A stretch of DNA of 64,000 bases from Anaerosphaera aminiphila DSM 21120 (GCF_900129925.1 NZ_FQXI01000003.1:1-64000), one strand, 5' to 3'. Numbered from the stretch's first letter, positions 1 to 8,094 are shown. The notes: a model not told the origin generated them from the sequence alone. Numbers and translations: made by a program.

Positions 1-194
1 TTACTGTGTCTTACACGTTGGAGTCTATAGTCATGAATTCTTGTAGTAGGCTGTTTACAACAAGGACAAATACCTGTATTATTAGTAGACTTAATAGAAA
101 CTTCTATGGTTTCACTATTTTCTGTTATATTTGTTACAATAATATCTTTAATATTGAGAAGTTTTTGTATATAATTATCTTGCACGTATTTCAC
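1..194 (-). CDS. ISL3-family transposase, N-terminal fragment (runs off left edge)
   Basis: Reading the minus strand from a GTG at 194 (or GTG at 185) gives an open frame to position 1. About 40 residues in it contains CPCCKQPTTRIHDYRLQRV, the CxxC zinc-binding N-terminal motif typical of ISL3 transposases, followed by the usual H-x-Y-R-x-R-x-x-R stretch. An in-frame TGA lies a few codons upstream, and AGAAAGG just before the start can serve as ribosome binding site. The catalytic DDE domain would lie left of the window, so it cannot be told whether the gene is intact. An ORF on the opposite strand here is only a shadow. Confidence 0.72.
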   Translation of the reverse strand, partial: MKYVQDNYIQKLLNIKDIIVTNITENSETIEVSIKSTNNTGICPCCKQPTTRIHDYRLQRVRHS

Positions 195-267
195 CCTTTC
201 TATTTGGTTTAGTCACTTTATATGGTAAAGGATTTTTGGGATACGTGCATTCTTTTTTTGCAAAAAA

Positions 268-299
268 ATAAATGTTGGAGTACTCACCCCAACATTTAT
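268..299. repeat. 11-bp inverted repeat inside the IS end
   Basis: ATAAATGTTGG at 268-278 is the exact complement of CCAACATTTAT at 289-299, with a 10-nt loop. It sits about 75 bp upstream of the transposase start. It may shield the transposase from read-through transcription or be part of the IS end; no T-run follows on the minus strand. Confidence 0.6.
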
Positions 300-310
300 T
301 ATAGAACCAA

Positions 311-355
311 TATATATAAGTAGGCAAAATCTATTATTTTGCCTACTTATATATA
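311..355 (-). terminator. 20-bp perfect hairpin downstream of the DUF948 gene
   Basis: TATATATAAGTAGGCAAAAT at 311-330 is perfectly complementary to 336-355, with a 5-nt loop. It lies 11 bp beyond the DUF948 stop codon, between that gene and the IS end. On the plus strand it is followed by TTTTG. It is probably a transcription terminator or a bidirectional transcript-end hairpin; an alternative is a small target site favoured by the IS. Confidence 0.6.
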
Positions 356-365
356 TTTTGACATT

Positions 366-860
366 TTATTTTCTTAAAAAAACTTCTTTTAATGATTCCA
401 ATATCTCTTTGAAAATATAAAAATAATCTATTACGTTATTTGCATTTAAAGAAATATTTTTTGCAGTATCTGAAACTGCCTCTGATACATCAACTACCAT
501 ATTCATTACACTAATTGTAGACTTGTCAACTGACTTAGTTAAATCATCTACAGTTTCTGCAACATCACCTACTGTAGTCACTAACTTTTCTATTTCAGGT
601 TTTGTAGTTACTATAATTTCAGATGCTTCTCTACTAATAGTTGCTGCATTTTTTGAGATTTCTGATGCATTTTCACTAATAATAGGCATTTGTTCTAAAG
701 TATCATCAATTGCTTGTTGATTCTTTTCAAGTGTTATGTTTAATTTACTTACTATACTAAGTATATTTTTTAAAACCAACGCTAAATATATAAGAGCTCC
801 TGCTCCTGACAAATACAAAATTATTTTTAATAGATCATGAAGAGTTATAGCTGTCTCCAT
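366..860 (-). CDS. DUF948 (YtxG-like) membrane-anchored coiled-coil protein
   Basis: A 164-residue protein with one N-terminal membrane segment (about residues 10-32) and a long helical region rich in Ser/Thr/Val/Ile heptads (about 35-140) resembling the receptor-type coiled coil of DUF948 proteins. The ribosome binding site AGGAG precedes the ATG. It follows the YtxH-like gene by 20 bp on the same strand, the same partnership as B. subtilis ytxG and ytxH, where both are general-stress proteins. The molecular function is unknown; a role at the cell envelope is inferred from the anchor. Confidence 0.72.
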   Translation of the reverse strand: METAITLHDLLKIILYLSGAGALIYLALVLKNILSIVSKLNITLEKNQQAIDDTLEQMPIISENASEISKNAATISREASEIIVTTKPEIEKLVTTVGDVAETVDDLTKSVDKSTISVMNMVVDVSEAVSDTAKNISLNANNVIDYFYIFKEILESLKEVFLRK

Positions 861-880
861 TTTATCAACTCCTATTTATC

Positions 881-1405
881 TTACTTTTTCACTTCATTTT
901 CTACTTTTTCTTTTGCTTCTTTAACGTCTTTTTTTGCTTCTTCTGCTCCATCTTTAATGTCTTCTTTAACTTCTTTAACACTTTCTTTTACTTCTTCTGT
1001 ATTGTCTTTTAAGTTTTCTTTTATATCTTCTGATTCATCTTTTACAATTTCTCCTATAGCTTTTGCTTTTGCCTTTGCAACTTCTATAGTTTCATTTAAT
1101 TCTTCTTTTTTTTCTCCAGCTTTAACTTTAATGTCTTCGTAAGATTTTTTAATGTTTTCTCCTGTTTCGCCGGCTTTAACTTTAATGTCTTCTGTTGTAT
1201 CTTTAGTTACTTCTACAACATTTTCAGCAACTTCTTGAGCTTTATTCGCTATATCTCCTCTAGTTTCCTTGCCTGACTTCGGAGCAAATAAAACGCCTAG
1301 TAAAGCTCCTAAAGCTGTTCCTGCTGCAACTTTTCCAACATCTTCCGCTTGTTTTCTTCTTGCTTCTTCTCGCTTTTTTCTCTCTAAATAATCAAATAGT
1401 CCCAT
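881..1405 (-). CDS. YtxH domain-containing envelope/stress protein
   Basis: A protein of about 174 residues. The N-terminal part has a charged stretch (ERKKREEARRK), then a glycine/alanine-rich hydrophobic segment (VAAGTALGALLGVLFAPKSGKETR) that is the YtxH signature. The remainder is a very charged Lys/Glu helix of LEA-like repeats (EDIKVKAGE occurs twice, then many KEDIK/KEEVK units). I use the ATG at 1405 because AAAGGAG is 7 nt upstream; the ATG two codons earlier is too close to that site. It is probably co-transcribed with the DUF948 gene from a sigma-B-like promoter at 1459-1483. Confidence 0.8.
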   Translation of the reverse strand: MGLFDYLERKKREEARRKQAEDVGKVAAGTALGALLGVLFAPKSGKETRGDIANKAQEVAENVVEVTKDTTEDIKVKAGETGENIKKSYEDIKVKAGEKKEELNETIEVAKAKAKAIGEIVKDESEDIKENLKDNTEEVKESVKEVKEDIKDGAEEAKKDVKEAKEKVENEVKK

Positions 1406-1458
1406 CCTCATTCTCCTTTTTGTTTTATTTTATAATATTTATTTCCCTTAGGCTTAAG

Positions 1459-1483
1459 ATACCCTATAAGCACAGTTTTAACC
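1459..1483 (-). promoter_or_regulatory. Sigma-B-like promoter upstream of ytxH
   Basis: On the minus strand GGTTAA (1483-1478) is followed 13 nt later by GGGTAT (1464-1459), close to the sigma-B consensus GTTTAA-N12-15-GGGTAT. No good TTGACA/TATAAT pair is seen in the same place. The downstream gene belongs to a family under sigma-B control in Bacillus, which supports the call. Confidence 0.55.
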
Positions 1484-1517
1484 ACATTTAAAACCTTATT
1501 ATTATGTAGCTTAAAAT

Positions 1518-1703
1518 TTTAAAAACTCCGCCATGCCGTAATCTCAATTAATTCAGACCCGCCCCTATGTCAGGTGGGTAACCCATTTAAGTTTTCTAAC
1601 TTCCCTTCAAGAAGGCTTGTTATAGTCCTTAAAATAAGGTTTCCCGGATCTTTTTTGTCGGTTGAATTAAATGAAGAATAATCGTACATAGCAGAGTTTT
1701 CTC
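1518..1703 (-). ncRNA. ssrS: 6S RNA candidate
   Basis: A gene-free stretch with a consensus promoter just upstream (1711-1739). The predicted transcript is about 185 nt, the size of 6S RNA. Its ends pair: AAAACTCTGC at 1700-1691 pairs with GCGGAGTTTT at 1531-1522, and the helix continues for about five more pairs (TATGT with GCATG, wobbles included). An interior part includes GGGTTACCCACCT, which I associate with Firmicute 6S RNAs. A closed terminal stem around a large weakly paired centre is the 6S architecture that mimics an open promoter and binds RNA polymerase. It does not carry the conserved cores of SRP RNA, tmRNA or RNase P. A covariance-model search was not possible. Confidence 0.68.
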
Positions 1704-1710
1704 TATATAA

Positions 1711-1739
1711 ATTATATAGTAGTTGAGCTATATTTTCAA
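1711..1739 (-). promoter_or_regulatory. Sigma-A promoter of the 6S RNA candidate
   Basis: Minus-strand TTGAAA (1739-1734), 17-nt spacer, TATAAT (1716-1711). The predicted start, about 1704, lies just outside the closing stem of the RNA. The -35 overlaps the stop codon of the upstream pseudouridine synthase gene. Confidence 0.75.
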
Positions 1740-2614
1740 TAAGTATCAATAATATTATTCATATCCTTGGGAATATCAGCTTTTAACTCTATCTCTTCTT
1801 GATTTCTCGGATTGCTAAATTTCATATAGCTACTGTGAAGAGCTTGTCTGTTAATTAATTTAGAGCTTTCATTATATAAGGTGTCGCCAAGTATGGGATG
1901 ACCTATGTATTTTAAGTGAACTCTTATTTGATGCGTTCTCCCTGAGTAGAGTCTAAGTTCTACTAAGCTTAAATTATTTTTTTCTCCAAGAACTCTATAT
2001 TGTGTCTTTGCACTCTTTCCCTTTTCATTTACTTCACGAATGATAGATTCCCCTTCTCTATAGATGGGTTCTTCAATAAACCCTTCTTTTTTTTCAAATA
2101 TTCCATTTGATATAGCAATATATTTTTTTATCATGCTACTCCCAAATTGTTTAGATATATCATAATGAGTATATGAATTTTTAGCTACTATTACCAGTCC
2201 AGTTGTATCTTTATCCAGCCTATTTACAAATCTCACTTTTCTCTTTATATCATTTTCTACAAAATAACCTGCCACATAGTTTAAAAGTGTATTTTCTCTG
2301 TGACCTTTTGAAGTATGTGTGGGCATATTAGCCTCTTTATTTACAACTAGTAAATCCTCATCTTCATATACTATATCTAATTTTTTATATTGAGGCTCTG
2401 CATTTAACTCTTCTTCTATAAATTTAATACTCACTGTATCACCTTTTGAAATTATTTTATTTTCAAAAGTTTGTATTTTATTTAAGTATATATTCTTTTC
2501 TCTTATGCTCGCTCTAATAAGTCTTGAAGAAATACCACTTTCACTTAAAAAGTCTTTTAATTTAATATTATCTACCTTTGAAGTTAAATTTAAATATTCA
2601 TAGGAATTTAACAT
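1736..2614 (-). CDS. RluA-family 23S rRNA/tRNA pseudouridine synthase
   Basis: About 292 residues. An S4-like RNA-binding segment occupies roughly residues 10-70, followed by the RluA catalytic domain. The key motif RLDKDTTGLVIVAKN (around residue 135-150) holds the catalytic aspartate, and GRTHQIRVHL further on is also diagnostic. The enzyme isomerises uridine in rRNA (RluD-like) or tRNA; the exact target position cannot be read from sequence. Start chosen at the ATG at 2614, since AAAGGGG sits 5 nt upstream; a TTG seven codons earlier lies inside or before that site. Divergent from the NAD kinase gene with 76 bp between. Confidence 0.9.
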   Translation of the reverse strand: MLNSYEYLNLTSKVDNIKLKDFLSESGISSRLIRASIREKNIYLNKIQTFENKIISKGDTVSIKFIEEELNAEPQYKKLDIVYEDEDLLVVNKEANMPTHTSKGHRENTLLNYVAGYFVENDIKRKVRFVNRLDKDTTGLVIVAKNSYTHYDISKQFGSSMIKKYIAISNGIFEKKEGFIEEPIYREGESIIREVNEKGKSAKTQYRVLGEKNNLSLVELRLYSGRTHQIRVHLKYIGHPILGDTLYNESSKLINRQALHSSYMKFSNPRNQEEIELKADIPKDMNNIIDTY

Positions 2615-2690
2615 ATTATCCCCTTTTTTTACCAAATTTATTATATTATAATGTATAATTATTAAATAATAACATAACGCGGAGGAAAGT

Positions 2691-3494
2691 GTGAAAAAAA
2701 GAATTATTAATATACTCTCTAATTCAAATTATGAATCGAGAAAAACCACATCTAATTTAATAAGTTTGCTCTCTTCTAAAGATTTTTTCCCCACTACTAC
2801 TTTTGATGAAAATGCGGAACTCACAATTTGCGTTGGCGGAGATGGTGCTTTTTTAAAAGCTGTTCACAAAAATAATTTTCCTCAAATTCCATTTGTGGGA
2901 ATTAACACGGGACATCTTGGGTTTTATCAAGAGATAAGCCCTGAGAATATTGAACTCTTTATAGATGATTATATTGCTGGAAGATATTCAGTTGAAGAAT
3001 TAAAACTTGTCGGCGCAGAAGTTTTTACTAAAAATAGAAGTTATATCTTAACGGCATTAAATGAAATAGTATTAAAAGCTCAACATTCAAAAATCATTCA
3101 CATTAATGTCTATGTAAATAGAAATAGTGTTGAAAAATTTTCAGGAGACGGAATTTTAGTTTCTACTCCCTCAGGCTCTACAGCCTATAATTTTTCTTCA
3201 GGAGGATCTATTATACATCCCAGTTTAGATGTGCTTCAAATGACTCCAATATCTCCTGTAAACAGCGCTGCATACAGGTCGCTACCCAGCTCAATTATAG
3301 TTCCAGGCAACCACATTATTTCTCTTATACCTGAAAAGCGATATTCAAATTCAAACCTATTATTAGTTGACGGATCTGAGTACTTTTTTTCAAATTTAAA
3401 GAAAATAAATCTTAAGCTTTCAAATAAGAGTATAAAAAAGTTGTTGTTTTCTCAAGATTCATATTGGGACAATTTAAAAAACAAATTTTTATAG
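2691..3494 (+). CDS. nadK: NAD kinase
   Basis: 267 residues, the usual short bacterial length. It phosphorylates NAD to NADP with ATP or polyphosphate in the cytosol. The GGDG motif is at residues 49-52 (VGGDGAFLKAV), followed by GINTGHLGF, and the second conserved region reads GDGILVSTPSGSTAYNFSSGG. Start codon is GTG, preceded by GGAGGAAA. It is a single-gene transcript between two minus-strand units, closed by a strong hairpin at 3523-3559 shared with the converging homoserine dehydrogenase gene. Confidence 0.95.
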   Translation: MKKRIINILSNSNYESRKTTSNLISLLSSKDFFPTTTFDENAELTICVGGDGAFLKAVHKNNFPQIPFVGINTGHLGFYQEISPENIELFIDDYIAGRYSVEELKLVGAEVFTKNRSYILTALNEIVLKAQHSKIIHINVYVNRNSVEKFSGDGILVSTPSGSTAYNFSSGGSIIHPSLDVLQMTPISPVNSAAYRSLPSSIIVPGNHIISLIPEKRYSNSNLLLVDGSEYFFSNLKKINLKLSNKSIKKLLFSQDSYWDNLKNKFL

Positions 3495-3522
3495 TACTTT
3501 GTCTAGGACTTTTTATTTGTAA

Positions 3523-3559
3523 AAAAAACAGCCGAACTATAATAGTTCGGCTGTTTTTT
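3523..3559. terminator. Bidirectional rho-independent terminator between nadK and hom
   Basis: A-run plus ACAGCCGAACTAT pairs with ATAGTTCGGCTGT plus T-run. GC-rich core and A/T tails on both sides let it end both converging transcripts. The hom stop codon overlaps its right end. Confidence 0.93.
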
Positions 3560-4748
3560 AGTTAAATCTTGCAAAGAAATATTCATTTTCACTTAAGTTT
3601 AGCTCTCTTATTTTATCTAAGAGAAAACTTCTCTTAATAGTATTTGTACTGACTATTATATAGTCTTCGTGATTTTCAAAGGAATGAATCCAATTTTCAC
3701 CATCTAAATTTATCTTTCTGTTTATTCTAATGTAGTACTTTGCATAAATGTCACTACTTTTATTTTCTAAGTGCCTTGTTATTTCCACGGGATAGTAGTT
3801 GCCTCCAAGAGCGTCAATTACATCACTTACAATGGCATTTCCAGTAGGCAGAGAGCCAGCTCCCTCACCTGCAAAACTCAAAGATCCATAGTTTTCTCCA
3901 TAGATTTCAACAATGTTTTCAGCTCCGTCAATTCCATAGAGTTCATCGCCCACTTCTAAAATTACTGGTTCAACTACTGATTTAAAAGCTCCATCTTCCA
4001 TTCTAGATTCAGCTATTAATTTTATTTTTTGTCTATGCTTTTCCAAATACAATATGTCATTTAAATCTATTGTACTCATGCCTCTGCGTAGTATTTCTTC
4101 ATTTTTTATACTGGACTTAAATGCAATTGTAGATAGGATTCTAAGTTTTCTAAGTGCATCTACACCTTCCACATCATCATATGGATCTGCTTCAGCATAT
4201 CCTAAATCTTGAGCTTCCTTTAAAATTTCATCGTACTTAGATTTTCTAACTTGCATATTTGTAAGAAGAAAATTACTTGTTCCATTTAAAATTCCACGAA
4301 CTCGAGATATGTCATTTGTGATAACTTGTGATTTTAAAGGTGTAATAATTGGAATTGACCCGGCCACAGCAGCTTCATATAAAAAAGCTACTTTGTTTTT
4401 ATCTGCAATCTCTAAAAATTCTTCAAAATACTCAGAGACTACACCTTTGTTAGCTGTTATAACGTGTTTTTTAGAATTTAAAGCTTTTTTAATGTATATA
4501 TAACTTTTCTCCACGTCTCCTGTCATCTCTACAATTAACTTAATATCTTCATCTAATATAATATCTTCAAAATTATCAGTAAATAGAGATTTGTCAATTT
4601 CCGTTTTAAAGTTCAAATTTCTCTTTAATATCTTTTTTACTTGAACTTCTTCTCCTACAACTCTTTTTATACTATCTTTTTTATTTGTTAAAATTTCATA
4701 GGCTCCCTTACCCACAGTACCAAAACCCAGAAGAGCAATATTTATCAC
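3558..4748 (-). CDS. hom: Homoserine dehydrogenase
   Basis: 396 residues. Reduces aspartate semialdehyde to homoserine on the way to threonine and methionine. The NAD(P)-binding motif GFGTVGKGAYE is at the N-terminus; TANKGVVSEY, GILNGTSNFLLTNM and EADPYDDVEGVDALRKL are the conserved catalytic and substrate regions. The C-terminal tail (about the last 60 residues) is a short ACT-like region, so the protein is somewhat shorter than the usual 430. Start codon is GTG with GAGGTGA upstream. It lies 19 bp after the DUF1015 gene and is likely the last gene of that operon; the substrate-producing enzyme Asd is encoded divergently at the operon head. Confidence 0.95.
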   Translation of the reverse strand: MINIALLGFGTVGKGAYEILTNKKDSIKRVVGEEVQVKKILKRNLNFKTEIDKSLFTDNFEDIILDEDIKLIVEMTGDVEKSYIYIKKALNSKKHVITANKGVVSEYFEEFLEIADKNKVAFLYEAAVAGSIPIITPLKSQVITNDISRVRGILNGTSNFLLTNMQVRKSKYDEILKEAQDLGYAEADPYDDVEGVDALRKLRILSTIAFKSSIKNEEILRRGMSTIDLNDILYLEKHRQKIKLIAESRMEDGAFKSVVEPVILEVGDELYGIDGAENIVEIYGENYGSLSFAGEGAGSLPTGNAIVSDVIDALGGNYYPVEITRHLENKSSDIYAKYYIRINRKINLDGENWIHSFENHEDYIIVSTNTIKRSFLLDKIRELNLSENEYFFARFN

Positions 4749-4767
4749 CTTATCACCTCAAACTAAA

Positions 4768-5988
4768 TTATATAAGCTTATGCATGAAAAGTCCACTTCT
4801 AAGCTTAGGTTCAAACCAAGTAGATTTCGGAGGCATAATTTCTCCTCTATTACTTATTTCTATAATATCTTTAGATGTTACGGGGTATAGTAATATTCCA
4901 AGAGCATATTCTCCATCAACTTCTCTTTTTATAGTATCTGCAGCAGTAAATCCACCATGAAATTCTATTCTATTATCTGTTCTTATATCTTTAATATTTA
5001 ATATATTATCTAGGACTTCTCTTTGCAGTATAGATACATCTAAACTGTCTGCATAACTTTTAAAATTTTTATCTCCAATATATTCTATATTGTAACAATC
5101 ATCTTTAAATATTAACGTAAAATTATATTTAGATATTGGCTCTTTAATTTCAGAAGCTTTACTTATTCTAAAAGTTTTTTCTAATTTTTTTAAAAACTCT
5201 TCTTTTGAAAGTCCGTTTAAATCTTTTACAATTCTATTGTAAGCCAGTATATTTAATTCATCTTCGGGAAATATAGAAGCCATTAAATAGTTACATTCAT
5301 TTGACTTTACTCCATCCTCTGACAACATTTTACAGACAGTTGCTATAGACTGTGTTCTGTGATGTCCATCTGCTATATATAAACTGTCCATATCTTCAAA
5401 TATATCAGCTATTTTTTTTATTAATATTTCATCTTCAATTATATGGAGTTTGTGGTTTACTTTAAACTCATCTTCAAAATCCACTACCGGATTTTTTTTC
5501 TCAATATACTCTGAAATGATTTCCTTAAGTTCTCTATTCTTTTCGTAAAACAGGAAAACAGGTTCATCTTGAACTTTCATATGGTAAAAGTGATTAGTTC
5601 TATCTAATTCTTTTTCTTTTAGTGTAAGCTCGTGAACTTTAATGTCTTTGTTTAAATAATTTTCCACATTAACCAGTCCAACTATTCCACTTTGTGACTT
5701 TCCATTTAAAATTTCAGTATATATATATAGTGCTTTTTCACTTTCAAACATCACTTTCTTTTCTATTAAATAGTTTAAATAGTCCCTTGCACTTTCATAT
5801 ACTTCTCTTGAGTAAGGATCTACGTCTTTAAAGTTTACCTCTGAGCGAATAACGTGAATAATTGAATTTTCATCTTCTGCATATTTTCTTATCTGCTCTT
5901 TTGAAAGTACGTCATAAGGTGGAACCGTAATATCTTTTGCATATTTATCTGCCGGTCTTATAGCTTTAAAAGCTCTAAGTTCAATCAT
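4768..5988 (-). CDS. DUF1015 family protein
   Basis: 406 residues. Contains the DUF1015 hallmark sequences: N-terminal FKAIRPADKYAKDITVPPYDVLS, then YIADGHHRTQS and a C-terminal FHGGFTAADTI and MPPKSTWFEPK. The HHR motif resembles the ParB/Srx-type nucleotide-binding signature, so a kinase-like activity has been suggested for such proteins; the reaction here is unknown. It overlaps the serA-like gene by 4 bp (ATGA), a strong sign of translational coupling. Its repeated location with serine-type genes in clostridia suggests a role tied to serine or phosphoserine. Confidence 0.85.
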   Translation of the reverse strand: MIELRAFKAIRPADKYAKDITVPPYDVLSKEQIRKYAEDENSIIHVIRSEVNFKDVDPYSREVYESARDYLNYLIEKKVMFESEKALYIYTEILNGKSQSGIVGLVNVENYLNKDIKVHELTLKEKELDRTNHFYHMKVQDEPVFLFYEKNRELKEIISEYIEKKNPVVDFEDEFKVNHKLHIIEDEILIKKIADIFEDMDSLYIADGHHRTQSIATVCKMLSEDGVKSNECNYLMASIFPEDELNILAYNRIVKDLNGLSKEEFLKKLEKTFRISKASEIKEPISKYNFTLIFKDDCYNIEYIGDKNFKSYADSLDVSILQREVLDNILNIKDIRTDNRIEFHGGFTAADTIKREVDGEYALGILLYPVTSKDIIEISNRGEIMPPKSTWFEPKLRSGLFMHKLI

Positions 5989-6887
5989 GCTTTTACTCCA
6001 AAGTAATTATCTACAATGTTAATTATTTCATTTCCAATATTTTTTTGTGCTTCCAATGTAGATGCCCCTATGTGCGGAGTTAAAGCTACATTATCTAACT
6101 CAAAATATTTTTCGTTTACTTTTGGCTCATTGGGGAATACGTCAATTGCCGCTCCCCTTATTCTATTATTTTTTAAAGCGTCTATAAGTTCTTCTTCATC
6201 AAGAGCATTTCCCCTTGCGTAGTTTATTAATATTGCACTTTCCTTCATATTGTCCAGTTCTTTTTTTCCTATAATAGGTTCATCTAAACTTGGCAAGTGA
6301 ATGCTAATATAGTCGGCTTTTTTTATTAAATCATCAAATTCATAGTACTTAGCATAGTCATTTTCAACTTTAATTAGGTCGTAGTAAATAACTTCAAGTC
6401 CAAGTGCTATTGCCTTTTCTCCAAGACTTTGTCCAATCCTTCCAAACCCTATAATTCCAAGAGTTTTTCCGGCGATTTCAAAACCATCATATTGTTTTTT
6501 ATTCCACTGTCCTTTTTTCATAGTTGCATCAGCTACACTTAAGTGTCTTGACAAATTTAACATCTGTCCAAGTACTAACTCAGTTACAGCATTTTTACTT
6601 GAATTTGGAGTGTAATCTACATCAATACCACAGTCTTTACAAGCATTTATATCTATATTATCCAGTCCAACACCGGCTCTAATAACTAAAGCCGTCTTAG
6701 TGCCCTTTAATGCTTTTGCTACATCTTTATCTATTTTAGTGTTAGATCTTACAACTATTACGTCATAATCTCCTCCAACTTTCATTAATTCTTCTTTGTC
6801 AAAATGATTTGTCTCTATTTCAATGCCCTCATCTATAAAATGCTCTTCTGCATTTTTGGCAAGGCCATCATTCGCTAAAATTTTCAT
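5985..6887 (-). CDS. serA: D-3-phosphoglycerate dehydrogenase-like 2-hydroxyacid dehydrogenase
   Basis: 300 residues of the D-isomer 2-hydroxyacid dehydrogenase family. NAD-binding motif GIIGFGRIGQSLGEKA is around residue 140, and the catalytic Arg, Glu and His are visible in NYARGNALDEEEL, DVFPNEPK and LTPHIGASTLEAQ. It lacks the C-terminal ACT regulatory domain of long SerA, so no serine feedback site is apparent. Overlaps both neighbours by 4 bp. With the upstream aminotransferase it would convert 3-phosphoglycerate towards phosphoserine; no serB-type phosphatase gene is next to it. Confidence 0.87.
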   Translation of the reverse strand: MKILANDGLAKNAEEHFIDEGIEIETNHFDKEELMKVGGDYDVIVVRSNTKIDKDVAKALKGTKTALVIRAGVGLDNIDINACKDCGIDVDYTPNSSKNAVTELVLGQMLNLSRHLSVADATMKKGQWNKKQYDGFEIAGKTLGIIGFGRIGQSLGEKAIALGLEVIYYDLIKVENDYAKYYEFDDLIKKADYISIHLPSLDEPIIGKKELDNMKESAILINYARGNALDEEELIDALKNNRIRGAAIDVFPNEPKVNEKYFELDNVALTPHIGASTLEAQKNIGNEIINIVDNYFGVKA

Positions 6888-7957
6888 AGTCCACCCCTAA
6901 TTTCATCTATGTTTTCTAAAAGTTCTTTGATATCGTCCATTGTCAAATCGCCCATGTGAGCAATTCTAAAGGTTTTGTCTTTTAAATCTCCATATCCGTT
7001 AGATATAGTCATTCCTCTTTTTGCAAGTTCCCTGTTTAAATTTCCAATGTCTAAATTCTTGTTATTTAAAACACAAGTAACTGTATCAGATGCATATTTA
7101 ACATCTTTTGGAAATAGTGCAAAGTTTTCTAATGCCCAGTTTCTAACGTATTCAGCCATTTCTCTATGTCTATTAAATCTGTCTTCTAAACCCTCTTCAT
7201 TTACCATGTGGTTTAATTGGTATTCTGCAGCGTACATTAGAGATATGTTAGGCGTATTTGGATACTGATAATCTCTTTTTAAGATATCATTGTACAAACT
7301 TAAAAGGTCAAAATAATTTCCTCTGTTTTCAACAGTCTTAGCTCTTTCTATTGCCTTTTCTGAAAAAGTACAAAAAGCCATTCCAGGAGGAAGTGCAAGA
7401 CATTTTTGAGTGGAAGTAATTAAAATATCTATTCCCAACTCATCAGTTTCTATTTTCATTCCACCTGCAGAACTTACTGCATCAACTGCCCAGACAATAT
7501 TTCCGTATTTTTTCATTACTTCAGCTATTTCCTCAATTGGAGTTACTACTCCTGTTGAAGTTTCATTGTGAGTAATTGCTACGAAATCATAATCATTCTT
7601 TTTTAGAACTTCATCGACAAAATTAGCATCTATGGTTTCTCCTAGCTCAACTTTATATAAATCAACATCTAAACCATTTGATATTCCTATTTTATGCCAT
7701 TTGTTTCCAAAGGATCCTATAGAAAAAACTGCTGCCTTAGACGAAGTACAAGATCGTATAGCCCCTTCCATGAGTCCACATCCAGAGGATGTTGAACATA
7801 ACACCATGTTTTCCGTCATAAATACTTGCTTCATATTTTCAGTTATATTCTTTTGAAGCACGCTTGCATCTTTCGTTCTGTGACCGATTAGAGGTTTAGT
7901 CATTTGCATTAAAACTTCTTCTCTAACGTAAGTCGGTCCAGGTATGAATAATTTCAT
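6884..7957 (-). CDS. Class V aminotransferase (phosphoserine / serine-pyruvate / alanine-glyoxylate type)
   Basis: 357 residues, PLP-dependent fold type I. GHRTKDASVLQKNI near the N-terminus and SSGCGLMEGAIRS, WAVDAVSSAGGMKIE and TSTQKCLALPPG (with the PLP-binding lysine in STQK) match the small class V aminotransferases. Its position as the first gene before the SerA-like gene argues for a phosphoserine aminotransferase role, but the family also includes alanine-glyoxylate enzymes. It is the first gene of an operon transcribed from the promoter at 8014-8042. Confidence 0.85.
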   Translation of the reverse strand: MKLFIPGPTYVREEVLMQMTKPLIGHRTKDASVLQKNITENMKQVFMTENMVLCSTSSGCGLMEGAIRSCTSSKAAVFSIGSFGNKWHKIGISNGLDVDLYKVELGETIDANFVDEVLKKNDYDFVAITHNETSTGVVTPIEEIAEVMKKYGNIVWAVDAVSSAGGMKIETDELGIDILITSTQKCLALPPGMAFCTFSEKAIERAKTVENRGNYFDLLSLYNDILKRDYQYPNTPNISLMYAAEYQLNHMVNEEGLEDRFNRHREMAEYVRNWALENFALFPKDVKYASDTVTCVLNNKNLDIGNLNRELAKRGMTISNGYGDLKDKTFRIAHMGDLTMDDIKELLENIDEIRGGL

Positions 7958-7985
7958 ATTCTCAGTCCTTTCTATAAATACTTTT

Positions 7986-8006
7986 AATACTCTGGATTTG
8001 AGTATT
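7986..8006. promoter_or_regulatory. Inverted repeat in the 5' leader of the aminotransferase operon
   Basis: AATACTC (7986-7992) and GAGTATT (8000-8006), 7-nt loop, located at or just after the predicted transcription start. It may be an operator for a repressor or a leader hairpin that protects the mRNA; no regulator gene is adjacent. Confidence 0.4.
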
Positions 8007-8013
8007 TCGTTAG

Positions 8014-8042
8014 ATGATATTACTTTAAAGCGCTTTTGTCAA
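8014..8042 (-). promoter_or_regulatory. Promoter of the aminotransferase-serA-DUF1015-hom operon
   Basis: Minus-strand TTGACA (8042-8037), 17-nt spacer, TATCAT (8019-8014). Confidence 0.75.
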
Positions 8043-8094
8043 TAGAAATAGTGCAGAATTTTTAAGTAATTTACAATCTTTCACAGATAAACAA

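Larger units (their letters stand above)
1..306 (-). mobile_element. Terminal part of an ISL3-family insertion sequence, cut by the window edge
   Basis: The minus strand holds the 5' end of an ISL3-type transposase (1-194). Upstream of it is a non-coding end that finishes near GGTTCTATAATAAATG (read on the minus strand from about 306), which looks like an IS terminal inverted repeat. An 11-bp inverted repeat at 268-299 lies inside this end. The A/T-rich run right of 306 could be part of an 8-bp target duplication. The other end is outside the window, so the IR and duplication cannot be verified. Confidence 0.6.

Noticed and set aside
6-212. 68-residue plus-strand ORF at the left end
   Set aside because: It is antisense to the ISL3 transposase, which has the recognisable zinc motif.
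523-1142. Plus-strand Ser/Phe-rich ORFs opposite the stress proteins
   Set aside because: Low-complexity shadows of Lys/Glu-rich coding on the other strand.
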